From: Dendrocalamus latiflorus
Lineage: Eukaryota; Streptophyta; Magnoliopsida; Poales; Poaceae
Assembly (NCBI GenBank): GCA_017311315.1
Contig: CM029654.1
Coordinates: 10,103,448-10,167,447, forward strand
Length of the DNA stretch: 64,000 bases
Direction of reading: 5' to 3'
The position numbers were made by a program, and so were the translations under genes. This document shows positions 1-12,288 of this stretch, one piece after another. Under the pieces are notes generated by a model. That model made no database searches and was not told the origin of the DNA. It saw only the letters and a program-made list of their open reading frames with translations. Positions within the stretch are counted from its first letter, which is position 1. Every line of letters begins with the position of its first letter.

Positions 1-640
1 CCTCACTGCCTCGAGGCCGGACATACACTTCTCCGTGTGTCTATGCACTCGCTTTCAGGCTTCTCCTCGCGTATCTCACCACCAGGCGGTGAAGCGCATT
101 TTTCGGTACCTTCGAACTACCATTGACTATGGTATCTGGTATTCTTCCTCGTACTGTCTTTCCTTGAGAGCCTACTCGGATGCAGACTTTGCTGGCTGTA
201 GGATAGATAGGAAGAGCACTTCGGGCACCTGTCAATTCATTGGCACTTCACTAGTTTCCTGGTCTTCGGGAAGCAGTCCGGTGTTGCACAGTCCACCGCA
301 GAGGCCGAGTACGTTGCTGCAGCCAGTTGCTGTAGTCAGGTGCTTTGGATGGTCTCGACCCTTCGGGACTTTGGGTTAGTTATCGACAATGTTCCATTCT
401 TTTGTAACAACACTTTTGCGATTAACATTGCTAAGAACCCAGTGCAGCATTCTCGGACCAAGCACATTGATATCAGATATCACTTCCTTCGAGACCATGT
501 GGAGAAGGGTGACATAGTGCTCCTGTTTGTGGAGAGTGACCACCAGTTGGCTGATATCTTAACCAAGCCTTTGGATAGCTCTAGGTTTTCAGCCTTGCAG
601 GGAGAGCTTGGGGTGGTTTGTCCTTATGGACTGTTATGAG
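1..640 (+). pseudogene. Ty1/copia pol 3' end (RNase H), frameshifted
   Basis: This is the C-terminal end of a copia polyprotein, the RNase H that removes the RNA template during reverse transcription. Seen: the connection motif around IFRYLRTT (about 100-120), the SDADFAGC RNase H core (about 178-200), the KSTSGTCQF segment, and then, in another frame, the SRTKHIDIRYHFLRDHV and LADILTKPL motifs that close plant copia pol. The two halves sit in different frames, with the break near 265-280, so the protein cannot be made intact. A stop codon follows at about 638. The upstream pol domains lie outside the window. The same family, inverted, is present at 62025-63696. The family assignment is firm; the SIRE/Maximus lineage is inferred from the long 3' region that follows. 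Confidence 0.93.
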
Positions 641-1150
641 GGGGAGTTTTGTGCTTAATGCTTTATCTTGTATACTATGCTCTTACTCCTTTCTGTTGCA
701 TTGCATTTTGGGTGCATTCGAGATAGTCCTTCTAGCATAGGTTAGAGTGTTTCTCTAGTCTAGTTGCTTAGATATCTTATCTTGTGATTCTAGGATGCTG
801 CTTATTAGCTGTTTCTCTTCTCACTAGGTTGAGCTCACTCACTGCTTATAGGTTCTAGCAAGGGTTGGGCCACCCTTGGGTAGACAGGGTACATGTTTGC
901 TCCCTAGTGTGTTAGATGATCAGTTGATAGTCCTAGAGTCATATGGGGTAGATGAGAGTCAGTCTGAGCCATAGTATCCTCTATATCTCATCTATGCTTT
1001 AAGGACTGCCTTTTCTGATTTTCTTGCCAGCTTCTCGATTTTATTGCTTTGGTTCAGGGGGAGTTCATTTGGGAACTTCTAGATCTTAATATTGACATAA
1101 CTCTACTTGAACTAAAAGTTGCATCATATGTTGAGGGGGAGTTGGATTTT

Positions 1151-4100
1151 TGTAACATCCCAAAAATTTAAAATCTAAAAATATGAGGCTTCTGAATTAT
1201 TTTTGCAATATATTTTATTAGCGTCTGGAGTTTATGTATTTTTCTAAAAATTCGATTGAGATTTCCAAGAATTGAAGAAAGACTGAGAAACAAAAATTAG
1301 AAATGTAACAAGGAGAATATGCAAATAATTGAAACTCGAAATTTTTAAATATGAATTTGAGAGATGATCCAAGAGGAAAACCGAGTAAACAAAATATAAA
1401 AGTTTCATCTTGAAAATAATAGTATAAAAAGAAAACAAAAGTAACTATAGAAGCTATATGCAAATATGTATACCATATGAATGTGCAAATGAATAAAAGT
1501 ATATAATATATACCAGAGTATATGTGTAAATAAAATAAATATATATACACAAGTACAAAAATTAGAAATAAATAAAACATATATATACATGTATGTAAAT
1601 CTGTATATATGTACACACATGCAATACATACAAAAAAAAGAGGAGGGGTGATGCTTTGCCGGCCGAACCGGCCCAACCTCCCTGTTTCCTTCGAGCCAGC
1701 CCCCAACCCCTTTTTCCCGTTCATCCCCTGCCCCAGCCAGCCCGGCTCCCCTCTCTCACTGTTTTTCTTCCGCCCCACTCTCTTTTTCCCCGGGCTGAAG
1801 CTCCCGCACACGTTCGCCGCTCGCCCGCAGCCCGGCCCGCGCGACGACCCCACGCTCGGACCAGCAAGCACCTGGCTCGGACCAGCGGGCACCGCCATCC
1901 TGACCGCTCCAGGCCGAGGTACCCTGCCGCCGCCTCTTTTTCTTGCCCGCGCCACCGAGCTCTGCCACTGCCCCTCTTTTTCTCGCCCCCTCCCTGCTCG
2001 GTCGCATCACGCGTGCGCAGTGCCACCTCCCTTCGCCACCCCCTTGCTGCTCAGGGCCATCATGCCATATCCTTTGCGCAGGATCTCTACCCTGCCCCGC
2101 CGCCTGCTCTGCTGCTCGTCGACGCAACCGCACGGGCGAAGTCCCGAGGCCAGCTCAGTCCTCCACCTTTAAGAGCCGCCGAAGCCTCCATGGACCTCCC
2201 CACACTTCAATCTCTCTCCCACAGCAAACAATCGGGCCCCGAGCACCCCAATCGCCGGCGAGCTCATTTCCTTCCCCAAACTCCGGCCGTCCGGCAATTC
2301 GCCGTTTGGAGCCTCGCCGAGCCGATTCATTCAGGCTAGAGCTTCTCCAGAACACCGTGAAGCTTCTCCCCATCACGCCGGAGCCTCCCCGCCACCGTAC
2401 CTCGCCGGCGCCGAAGCCCTCCCCAAGCTGCCGCCCCCACACGCCGCCGGTCCGCCTCGGAGCTCCCCGGTCTCCGCTGACACTGCCATCGGGTCCATCT
2501 CGGCACCGGGAGTCCGTTTTGCTCACCGCCCGCTCCTCTCCGGCCGCCCCTCGCCGCCGACACCGCCGTCCGTACCCGCCTCCTACCTTCTCTGTTTTGG
2601 GCTTCTTCTGCACGGGTTCATCTGCAACACCACTCCTTCCTAAGCAGGTAACATGATAGCAGTGCTCTCTCTCAATGCACTGACCCGGGTTCGATCACCC
2701 AGCCCGCCACTGTTAGTAGATTAAGTTTTTGATATTTTGCTAGCCGACTGCAGTAAAGGAAAATCAAGAGCAATATGGGACTAATCCACAAATAATACTA
2801 AAATTTATCAGGATAAAGATGAGCTTAGTAAATGATTAATCATAGACCAAACAACATATGTTAGCAACTAATGTGCGTTGAATATTTGTTTTAAAGTTTA
2901 ACTATTAATCAAGGGCATATTAAGAAATTGAGTAAAACCTTGTTAGGCTATGCTTTCATGGAATAAAGAGTTAGCAAATGAAAACCTTCTAAAGAGCAAA
3001 TCATAACCACATAGTTAAAACATAAATGTTAATCATGTACCCTAGCAATAATGAGGATTCTTTGTCAACTATAATACTCAAACTAAATTAGAGAATTATG
3101 TAAGAAATAAATCAAGGGAGCTGTGATTATTAGTGTGAGATTACCAGAAATTTATGTACGCATTAAACCAAAACATTAACAGCATCTGGACAGGGTGTCC
3201 ATCTAAATTAGAAGGCTTCCCAAAATATATATAAATATACTAAAATAGTTAGTAAAATGGGGATGATATATAATATTAGCAAAACTATGTACTTAATATA
3301 GACTCTATTAATGATAAAGACACTACCATTAACATACTGTCGGACATAAAAGTTTAACCGGTAGCTTTAAATTAGCAACAATAACAAGAGATAATCATGA
3401 GCAGTAGGTTCGGTCAATCACAAAAAAAAAGGATTGAATTGTGTCTAGTGGTAAGTAAAGGCATAAGATATCAATATTAGCAATTTCCATAGCAACTCCG
3501 AATTAAAAGGGCGTACTAATATATAGGCACAAAATATATATGTACATATATATATGTAATAGCCATGGGTCGTCCACAACTGAAATAATCTCTCTATTAT
3601 GTAATAGGATGTCGGTGATACTAGGCATAACTAGGAATAACATAGAAAAGCTAATAACGTTAATTAGGTCATAAAACCATACTGCTTAATATTTACATGC
3701 GGATTAGTTGTTATATACGAATAAGTAATACTGTTTGAATAAATAACCCAAAGCCTAAATACTAATTAAAGGCATTAATAAAGACAAATTTCTTCGGTTA
3801 GGTATTCAAATTAAATAAAAATCATAATTGAAAAGAATTTCCAAATAAAGTTAAAGGTTTGAACATTACGTCTAGACATGAAATTAGGGCTCTAAACTAA
3901 GGATTACCCTTGGTCACAATTGAAATCCATGCCCAATATTCATCATGCCCCGTTGATAAAACCCTAATGACATATTTTAATATAATAGCCCTAGGTCGTC
4001 AAGATTCAAAATAATCTCACAAACTTAAATATTCTAAATTGAACATGTAACCACTAACATGGGTAATTAACATCACATAAAATGATATGCACTAGACTCT

Positions 4101-6166
4101 AAAATTTATCCGGTAAGCCAAGATGCCCAGGAAAGTAGCGCTCGACAAAATGATACCTACTCATACATTCATCCTAACTCATGTAACTTCCTTGATAAAT
4201 ATAAAAATAAATAAAGGAAACTGCTGGTAAAAGATCGAGGCATCGTTTTCTACCACCGACCTTGCCACAAATCACCCAAATCACCTATTAACTTATAATG
4301 AAGCAAAAGATGAGTTTATTCGGATTTATTTGGATCTTTTGAGTTATGTGCTTTCATTTGGATTCAGTCGCTAGTTGCGTAATTAGAAGTTGGAAGCCGT
4401 GAAGATTCAACGGATCAAGCGAGATCAAGCTCAAGTTGAAGATAAGCGCCGAAAACTGAAGAGAAGGCATCGTGTGAGCCCAAGACCGCGGTAAACCGCG
4501 CCAGGCGAGTCAATACTTTGATCATGTTGAACCTACGTTTTCTGCAAATTACTTTTGTTTAAATTATCAAATTGCATGCTGTTATGTTATATGCAAATAC
4601 ATGTTAATTTAAGATTTTAGTTATATGCCCATGGTTTGCTTGATTAATATTACGCCTCCTTTGGAATACTTGAATATGTGAACATTGTCGCCCTAGCACA
4701 AATTATAATAGTAACCTTTCAAAAATAAGTCCGTAATTATATGCCATGCATAGTATTGTTTAGATACTCATGGGCGCGAAAGCGCCCAAGCATCACTTTT
4801 TAATCCTGAGAAAAATTTGTTGGGCAGTCATGGTGGGAATGACTGGTATATTTTGGCATGATTATTTTATGCTCCCAAAAATCCCAACTTGCTTAAATAT
4901 CTGGGCGGATTGATTCGAGGGTATGAGTGTGGTGCAGTGGATGCACAAAGTGGGTTAGTGGTAGACCGCCCAGATACCAATAAGAACTGAATCTTGTCAT
5001 GACCACCCATGTAAAACAGTACAACCACAAGTCTGTAAAGTACAACTTGGCTAAGTAGACTTATCGAAATCCCGGACTCATCTCACTGGTAGTGGAGTGA
5101 TGGGGTTATGCTATGGCAAGGGGGCCTGAAGGGACACCAGGTAGGGTGAAGTTTCTCAGTCGTACTAGCGCAGAGGGGAGGGGAGCCCGTACGCTAGTAG
5201 CAGTGAGAAACATCCCGTGCAATTAGATGGGACCCATCGCAAATGGGAGAAGCCCATATAGTGGGATGAGAAAAGGGACTAGATACTTTGAAAAGTCACT
5301 GTGATGGTCGGCTCAACCATACGTCTAAGGAATCGTGTGGGGCAACGAGTTGATTGTCTCTTGTGGTGAAAGTGTACAAACTCTGCAGAGTCAAAACTAT
5401 TCGAGTAGCCGTGCCCACGGTTAAGGGCGGACATGGGAACTTAACCAGATATAGTTCTATTTAAAAATGTTTTGTGGGTGGGAATGGAAAAGTGAAGGGC
5501 GAAGGACTGCCCTGGTTTGGAATTGTCCTGGGTGTCGTCCCAGTGGTAAGTTAAGCGGCTATAACGCTGAAGAAATTGCTATATGGTGCAGATGCCATGT
5601 AACGGTGGATGGAATCTGAATCGATATTAATAATGCATTTCCTGATACATTATGATTTGTTCCAAAATTGCTAAGTCATAGGGCTTTTTAATTAATTGTA
5701 TTCAAAAGCACTCTACACAAAACAAAATAGCCCGAGCCTCTCCTTTGTTAAGCCATGCATACTATTTATTTGCATTCTGTGTATTGGCTCGCGGAGCACG
5801 GGGTCGGAGTGCTCACGCTCGCTTTTGCGGCAAAATTCAGAATCAGGAATCAAGTCACTACACCGCAGCAACAAGATTGGACAAGCTGGCAGAGAAGATG
5901 AAGATGTCAAGAGCTAGGTCGCGAACCTCCAGTTGGCTGCCTGTGGGCATGTCCTGAAGGTCCCATCTGTGTGCTTCGTTCTTCCGCTGCTGCAATTTAA
6001 TGATTTCGGCCTAATCGGCCCATGAGTAAGTCTACTGTTAAATTTTTCGCTTCCGCATGATATGTATTTTGATATTCATTACTGTGACTGTGAGCACTAT
6101 CTACTGATCCAGGGAATAGTGCAGTAATCACAGAGGAATCCGGATGTTAATATCTGGGTCCCTACA
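1151..6166 (+). mobile_element. Solo LTR, 5,016 bp, probably Ty3/gypsy
   Basis: It starts TGTAACATCCC and ends GGGTCCCTACA, the canonical TG...CA form, and is flanked by the perfect 5-bp duplication ATTTT (1146-1150 and 6167-6171). No primer site, gag or pol lies between the ends, so it is a solo LTR rather than a full element. The related copia copy at 61480-61500 (-) reads straight through the insertion point, giving an empty site. The LTR includes a GC-rich block (about 1650-2650), an AT-rich middle (2700-4500) and a conserved-looking distal third (4750-6166). The text of the distal third resembles large grass gypsy LTRs of the RIRE3/RIRE8 kind; that assignment is from memory of style and is weak. 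5 kb is very long for an LTR. Confidence 0.93.
1640..2660. other. GC-rich, CpG-rich block inside the 5-kb LTR
   Basis: A sharp shift from AT-rich flanks to C-rich DNA. Open frames on both strands here translate to Pro/Ser/Arg-rich low-complexity peptides with no domain. The block ends with a GCAGGTAACA donor-like site near 2645 and a GGGTTCGATCACCC segment near 2690. It most likely includes the LTR's transcribed leader. I see no real gene. Confidence 0.5.
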
Positions 6167-6171
6167 ATTTT

Positions 6172-7315
6172 CTTGCATGTCATTCTGCATTGTAAATAAC
6201 TACATGGAGCCTTGATTATTATCCTTTTATGACATAATTACAATGCTATACATCTTGCCATGATCTGAGCTTATTTGCTAGATATATCATGACTTTATAT
6301 GTGTAGTCAAGTCTTCGCCATGATAGGCTGATTAAAATGCTCAACTTGAATTAATTCATGTCATGTTAGCTTTTGAGACTAGTCTCTATTTAGTTATCTT
6401 TTTATGATTCATGCCATGTCAAATAGGCTGAGTTGAGTCTTGAATCTTTGTTGAGCTTTAGTTTGAGCTATACTAGTTTCTTGATGAAGCATGAATTAGT
6501 ACAAGTCTTATATTCATGAAAATGCAAAAAGATCTCTTTTGTGCGAAAAAACTGATCTCACCAATTCTTTCTCATGAGACGGCTTGCCATTGCACAAAGT
6601 ATGAACTTAGGGGGAGTTTTGGATGGCCAAGATCATCTTCCTAAGCTTCTTGCTTGGAGTGGTCGCATAAGGCTTGAGATCTAGCACATGACTAAAACAA
6701 AAATCTGGTTGGAAACAATCATGAGATTTCTAAAGAAAAACATGTCAATTGTGCTCACTTTGCTAAAAATTACAAGACTTACAAGTACTCAAACAAATGT
6801 CTCATTCTTGAACGTGTAGCACTCTAAATTGGTTCAATACTAGCTTCTTGGTTCCACTTAGACTATTGACATGGCCTGCATCATCTTTAGATACCTTTAG
6901 CTAAGACATTCAACTAAATTTCAGATTGTGACTTATTTGGCTTAGCTTGATTATACATGTCTTATCATGATCTTGATAGCATACTTATGTGTTATGGCTT
7001 GATGAATTCTCATTTGGTCATTTTGGCTCTAAATGCTTAAAATAAACAAACTTCAGCCATTTCATCCTTCAACATGTCTTATTCTCTCTTTTGCATTCTT
7101 GATGTGTTTATTGCCAAAAGGGGGAGAATAGCGGAGAAAAAGCCATTTGGGAACTTTCTAGAGCTTTGGAGACCAATTTGCTCTTTCTTTTGTAGCTCTA
7201 GTGTTTCCTTGTCGACATGGTCATTAGCCTCTTTGATTTTTCTTGGACCATATTTGACTCTTGTTTCTTTTCAAACTCAACTTTGTGCTTTTTCTGGGTT
7301 TGTCAACATACTCAT
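6172..7315 (+). other. copia 3' non-coding region, continued
   Basis: This resumes the copia 3' region after the solo LTR. It matches the minus-strand copy at about 61480-60170, including the segment before the GGGGGAG tract near 6612 and the 'GCCAAAAGGGGGAG' tract near 7112. Short open frames here (for example 7074-7373) are not conserved with the paralogous copy and are not called as genes. Confidence 0.75.
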
Positions 7316-7326
7316 CAAGGGGGAGA
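7316..7326 (+). other. Polypurine tract of the copia element
   Basis: CAAGGGGGAGAT directly precedes the TG that starts the 3' LTR. The same tract and spacing occur on the minus strand at 60158-60170. It is the primer site for plus-strand synthesis in LTR elements. Confidence 0.8.
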
Positions 7327-7327
7327 T

Positions 7328-8179
7328 TGATGGACCATGTGGAGGTGACCCCAAGTGTGTGATGAGTAATTGACAACGGTTTTAGGAAAGTCGAGTTTGA
7401 TTTGTGAGGTTCGTGCCTTATCATTGCGTGGTGCAATCGGTTTGGTCGGACTTGGTCAAACTTGGTCGTATGGGCTTAGGATGCTTAGTCTCTTGTTACG
7501 ACAGGTTTGGGCTTTTACTTGCTTAAGATTACTATTAATGCTTCTGTTGATTACATGTTATCGAGCGGTGCTATGTGATGTGTTTCTTGTATGTGATGGC
7601 TGCAGGACATCGAGGCGGAGTCGTGGCGAAACACGAGGTGACCGGACTAGACACAGGTGGTGTCGAGGTCAGAACGGTCGGATGTGTCGAAGACGGCGGA
7701 GACTCGAGGTGGTTGCGAGGCTTGGACGACAAGGAACACGAAAGCTTCCTGGAAGGTGCAGGAGGGGCGTTTCAGTAAAAATGCAAAGCTGCACAGGTGG
7801 AAGCTGTCGGTCAGGCTATCTGGTCAGACCGGCTACCTGAGAGCGGTCAGACTGGGGTCAGGCGGTCAGACCGGACGTGGTATGGCAGTCAGACCGGCGG
7901 AGGCTGTACGGTCAGACCGGCATTTTGCCGGCGGTCTGACCGGCTTTGGCTAAGCGGTCTGACCGGCTTGCCCTGTTCCAGCTGTGCCTATTTGGATTTT
8001 TCTTCATTGGTCTTTCCTTTTGCCCCTGTGTTTTCTCTGTGAATGTTGTTTCCAGTAGAGACCTTGACCTCTTCCTCTTCATAGCATTGGTTGCTATCGG
8101 AGAAGTTTGAGTAAGTTCTTTTGGGGGATTTTTTTAAAGTCGACATTCACCCCCCTTCTGTCGCCATTTCGGTCCAACA
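7328..8179 (+). mobile_element. 3' LTR of the SIRE-like copia element
   Basis: About 852 bp, starting TGATGGACCATG and ending CATTTCGGTCCAACA. The last 40 bases (CACCCCCCTTCTGTCG...) match the end of the inverted copy at 58025-58065. The interior repeats a CGGTCAGACCGG-type motif (7800-7960). The target duplication cannot be tested because the 5' end is outside the window. Confidence 0.78.
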
Positions 8180-9666
8180 ATCATTGTTCACCCTCCATCT
8201 CCAAATCCAAGCTTTCCAAAGCTGGTTCTTCATCAATTTTTCCTTTCATCATTTTTCGGCTTTGTTTTCCCCTTTTCTTTTTAGTATTTTATTTCCAAGT
8301 GTTGTAACTTTGCAGTAGGCTTATTTGACTTTGTTCGTGTGTGTACACTAGATTATGGAGAAGAAGCCCCCGAGACAACTGGAACTAAAAGTGATAGCAT
8401 TGAAATCTATGAAGGAGTGAACACCAACTATGAGTCGCAAGGCAAGCCACATTCATTAATCATGTTGAATTCCTATTAGTTGGAATATATTACGTATAGG
8501 TTAATTTCTACATTATTTAATTACCAATGCTAATAGTTAACAATTACTTTAGAATTATCCTATTGAATTAGTTATTGCCTCAATTACATTGTTTACTTGA
8601 TATCCTTGATAATAATCTGATCTAGTCTTCTTTGATGAACTTAAGAGCTAGTATACCATACTTTAGATTAACATAATAGTGAACATGAACAATAATAATC
8701 TCATTATACTGTTGTCTGCTGTCACAAGTTGATGCGTCAGAATTTATGATTATCTTGGTATGATGAATAAAAGTGTTGGATCACTCGCCTGGAGTGATAT
8801 TATGGAAAATGCTAGCCGAGGCCAGATATGGGTATGTGGTTTGAAGGTGACTGTGTGCAAATGGTACTTGGCGATTGCGTGCACAAGTCTCTGCTAGAAA
8901 GGTGGTTCCATCCAAAGCATATAAGAAATTAATGTATGCCATGAGAAAAGATATGATTACTACACATCCACATGATCGATTGCTCAAACTTGATTTAGTT
9001 ATTGTATTAGTTTTATTGGTATTACCATGGGTAGGTTCGGCATTAACGTGGACCACAGACCAGCCTGTGTCATAGTATTGTACCCCTAGGAGCTTGTTGA
9101 GGGAGACTTCTCTGTATTGGGTAGTATTAAGTGAGAAAACCTGTTGATATACAACCCCTTACAAACCTTCTCTGTGAATTTATTTTGATTTAAGTTAAAA
9201 TGTTTCCAAATAAAAATTGTATAGGTACTAGTGATGATAGGTCTAAAATAAACCCTCCTTGACAGACATTTCCTTTGAAATTCTTAATGGCATTATAAGA
9301 CTTTACCATCGTGGCTTGTTGAATACAAATTATTCATTCTTGCATATTTGGATTCAGGCAATGAGCAATTAGAGGAGGACATACCAGCATATGATGAATA
9401 CTACGATGGTGAAGATCATACATTTTAGGTCGACCTTACGTTCAAGCGTTGCTTGTGGTGTGGTCACCATTTGTCATCTTTTGTCTATAATATAAGTAAG
9501 TTTGGTTTGGAAGTCTTAAAACTCTGTAATCGATTGCTATGTCATACTTTATATAAGAATTCTGTTACAATATTGTAATCATAAGCAGGCTATTTATCAA
9601 TCTGTGTGCAACTAAAATCCTGGATAGTTATGTGAATACGGATATTCCTGATAAATTTAGGGTCCC
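8180..9666 (+). mobile_element. Ty3/gypsy 5' LTR region, left edge undefined
   Basis: The stretch runs into a retroviral-type primer site at 9674. Its end (GATATTCC...AGGGTCCC) resembles the end of the 5-kb solo LTR (6140-6166), and the ACCAGCATATGATGAATACT segment near 9385 is of the kind seen in gypsy LTR transcribed parts. I could not locate the LTR start, so the left limit is simply the end of the preceding copia LTR. Small open frames inside are not coding. Confidence 0.5.
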
Positions 9667-9673
9667 CATAGAC

Positions 9674-9687
9674 TTGGTATTAGAGCC
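9674..9687 (+). other. Primer binding site (initiator Met tRNA type)
   Basis: TTGGTATTAGAGCC differs by one base from the common plant TGGTATCAGAGC type, complementary to the 3' end of initiator tRNA-Met. It lies just after an LTR-like end and about 530 bp before a gag start. Confidence 0.75.
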
Positions 9688-10219
9688 TAGCTTGGCTGTA
9701 GGTTGACCTAGAAGGTTAGTAGTCATGTTTTGTCAAAAAATTATTTTCCAAATAAGAAAAGTTTATGAAAATCATAAGTATTATTGCTTCTTATCTCATT
9801 TGTGTTTGTCTTCTCATCTTTTCTTACCCTCTACCTTAGTTTTATTAGTCAAGATAGGTTTTGATTTCAACTATTTTCATCAATTAATCTTTGTCGACTT
9901 CAAAATTTTCTACTTCCAGTCTCTTTCTCATGTAGAAATAGAATTATCCCAAGTTAGACATTACGTGTTGTCTAAAATAATCAAGTTGAAAGTTGGATCC
10001 TTTAGGATCTTCTCACTACACCTTGAGTACGCTTATGTTTTTGCTTAAGTGCTTTATTTCCCTAACTATACCTATGCATCATGTCTTACAAAATTGCATT
10101 TCCTCTACCCTTTCTCTCCTTTTCTCATGCTATTATGTCCTAACCCCTCTAATTCACTGTCATCTTATCTCAATATTTGCAAACCGTTGTAGGTTTGGTG
10201 ATCATAACCAACTACTAAG

Positions 10220-10513
10220 ATGTCAAGAAATGATAGTGATGGTAGTAGCAATCCTAGTTTGGCTCAAGTCTTGGCAGCCATGGAACAAAATCATCATGAG
10301 GTAGCATAGACTATGGAAAGAAATAGAATCGAGACAGCTCAAGTGCACACAAGATTGCTGGAGCAAATAGTAGATAGACTAAACGTCGAGTCTACACCTC
10401 CTGGAGGATCGCCAGTCGGAGCGAATATATCAGATTTTCAAAAGACCCAACCACTAACATTTTCAAGAGCCTCAGAACTCCTTCAAGAGCCTCACCACCA
10501 GTCAGGGCGGTGA
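10220..10513 (+). pseudogene. Ty3/gypsy gag N-terminus, broken
   Basis: The start at 10220 begins MSRNDSDGSSNPSLAQVLAA. The same frame carries an in-frame TAG (10302-10304), then continues with VHTRLLEQIVDRLN and ISDFQKTQPLTFSRA. The latter is the hallmark (D-F-x-x-T-x-P-x-x-F) just before the retrotransposon gag domain of plant gypsy elements. Homology stops near 10480-10510, before the W-L domain. The protein would package element RNA. Both the internal stop and the 3' loss make it dead. Confidence 0.8.
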
Positions 10514-11010
10514 GTGCCGATAGGCCACCTAACTGTGGGGGCAAGCTGCCTCAAGCCCATGGGCCTAGACGACAGCTGTTGGGGGCACTGGAGTGGGAGA
10601 GGAGAGGATGGTGGGCAGTGGGGCACTAGTGTGGGGGAGGAGAGGACGGCGACAACAGTAGGAGGGAGGAGTGGAGACCGTCGGAGAGGAAGGGAGCCAG
10701 GAAGGCTATAGGGGGACTGGGAGTGGGAGACTAGGGAGGAGACGAGGACGGAGCAGTGGTGGCTGTCAGAGACTCAGAGGAGGAGGGGAGCTAGCCACTT
10801 GTGGAGGGGAGGTAGCTAGGTAGGAACCAAGAGGGAGATTGAGCCACCAAGGAGAGGAGGATTTGTCACTAGAGACTTGACTTGAAGCCCTCACTAGGGA
10901 GGGGAGGCTGGAGGTAGCTAGGTAGCCAAGATCGATCCGTGATGGCGACCAAGCAGAGCCAGAGGAGGAGGCACTAAGGAGGTGAGTGAGGGGGATTGAA
11001 ACTTAAGTGA
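10514..11010 (+). other. Purine-rich (GGAGGA) segment interrupting the gypsy fragment
   Basis: A run of about 490 bp in which the plus strand is strongly G/A-rich, with repeated GGAGAGGAGGA-type words and GTAGCTAGGTAG repeated at 10807-10830 and 10913-10930. The skew begins just where gag similarity ends. No supported reading frame. It could be a captured untranslated exon or a degenerate microsatellite. Confidence 0.5.
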
Positions 11011-11984
11011 CTGGCCAACTAGTATTTATCATAATTCTTTATTTTTATTTTTGTTGATGTTGTATTGCATATTTGCATGGACAACTGGATAGTAAAATCT
11101 AGACTATATAGTTATATTTTGCATAATGATGTATTTTATAGCTTGTTCTTAGATTTGCAATAATGGAGAAACAAACTTGGCAATTGGTGACTCTTAGCCT
11201 CCTACCTTGACTCGGCTGGGCACCTCGGTGAAGGAGAGAGAGGGCGTGGCTTGGCACCTCGGTGAGGATGCAGCGGCCCACTACGGTGAGGGTGTTGCAA
11301 TGGCTCAGTCAGGAAATAGTGAGCTGGGGCATTCGACGCACATCGTTAAGAGTCAGCGATTGTAAGGGTGTGGCGAGGGCGTCACAACCTCGTAGGGATG
11401 TCGAGGGGTCAGGAAGGGCACGAGCGTATGGTGATGGGCGAGTCACTACAGCGACAGAGAGCCTACAAAGAAGACAGCGCGATGTGAGTCAATGAGTCCT
11501 TTAAGCCCACCCTCTCTTTTCATTCTCGATTCGCCACTGCCCACCTAATGTAGACTTCGGTGGGCAGAGCTCCTCCAGCTTCACTGGCACGTCGTACAGT
11601 CAAGTCTAGAGTTCTTCTTCACCATGGGGGGATTTCTAGAGTTCTTTGTTCAAGACTTGATTACTGGCGCCCCGTAGTTCGTTATGTCTCAGCAGGATGA
11701 CATCAACACTTAGCGGACCCAGCCTGATGTACCTCAGCCTACTGGACCACCACCGACCACTCAACAAACGAAACGGTCTCCAAACCTCCTCCGAGCCGAC
11801 ACGCAAGCTCCGGACCGACTGACATACCCCACGAGACATGGTCAACGCAAGACATGGCCACGCAAGACATGCGATGAGTGAGACATATCGCGTCCTGTGC
11901 GATGCGTTTTTTGTATTATTATATGTACACCTATAAATATTCGTAATGCATACAATTCTAAAAAAAGACAATTACATTGTGTCA
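11011..11984. other. No gene recognised
   Basis: Mixed composition. Open frames at 11262-11495 (+) and 11636-11971 (-) have no recognisable domain. An A-rich stretch near 11890-11970 is the only notable feature. Confidence 0.5.
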
Positions 11985-12288
11985 GGAGGCTGCATGTAAA
12001 ATTTTGTAATTTTTAGAGCTCGTTTGTTACACATAACAACTCACAAAAATATCATAATTGTACAAATTTTTAAGCAAAATTCACAAAGGATAAAATTGTC
12101 AAAAATTACACAATCAAGTACATTATGTCGAGAGGCTACACATAAAATTTCATAATTTTTCGAGCTCATTTGCTATATTTAAAAATTCAAATAAATAATA
12201 TACAAAAAAAATAATTAAGATAGGTAATTAAGATGGTTTAATTATCTGCCTGGTGGTGCCCGGTGGCAGAGCGGTAGGCCTTGGCGAG
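11985..12288. repeat. Fragment of fold-back element family, left piece
   Basis: Contains the words GAGCTCGTTTG, ACACATAAAATTTCATAATT and CTTAATTATCTGCC, which recur many times in the larger element at 17033-18924. The piece resumes after 12817 with the GGTGGCCAGGCGGCAGG portion, so the element at 12289-12817 is inserted into it. Confidence 0.7.

Larger units (their letters stand above)
1..8179 (+). mobile_element. SIRE/Maximus-like Ty1/copia element, 3' part, interrupted
   Basis: Order seen: RNase H (1-640), a long non-coding 3' region with several GGGGGAG tracts (640-1150 and 6172-7315), a polypurine tract (7316-7326) and a 3' LTR (7328-8179). A solo LTR (1151-6166) is inserted in the 3' region. 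The 3' region aligns by eye with the minus-strand copy at 61660-60158, including the text around 880-975 (matching 61690-61780) and 6480-6680 (matching 60980-61170). The 5' part of the element lies outside the window. Long post-pol regions with repeated purine tracts are known for SIRE/Maximus-type elements; I infer the lineage from that. Confidence 0.85.

Noticed and set aside
1609..2656. Long open frames on both strands in the GC block of the 5-kb LTR
   Set aside because: Low-complexity Pro/Arg/Ser text without any domain; lies inside an LTR.
2640..2715. GGGTTCGATCACCC segment as a tRNA or SINE B box
   Set aside because: No matching A box or cloverleaf arms; probably ordinary LTR sequence.
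7370..7953. 156-codon and overlapping frames in the copia LTR
   Set aside because: Composed of the repeated CGGTCAGACCGG motif and lying inside an LTR.
8781..9075. Frames at 8781-9056 (-) and 8875-9075 (+)
   Set aside because: Overlapping on opposite strands, no domain, within gypsy LTR-like DNA.
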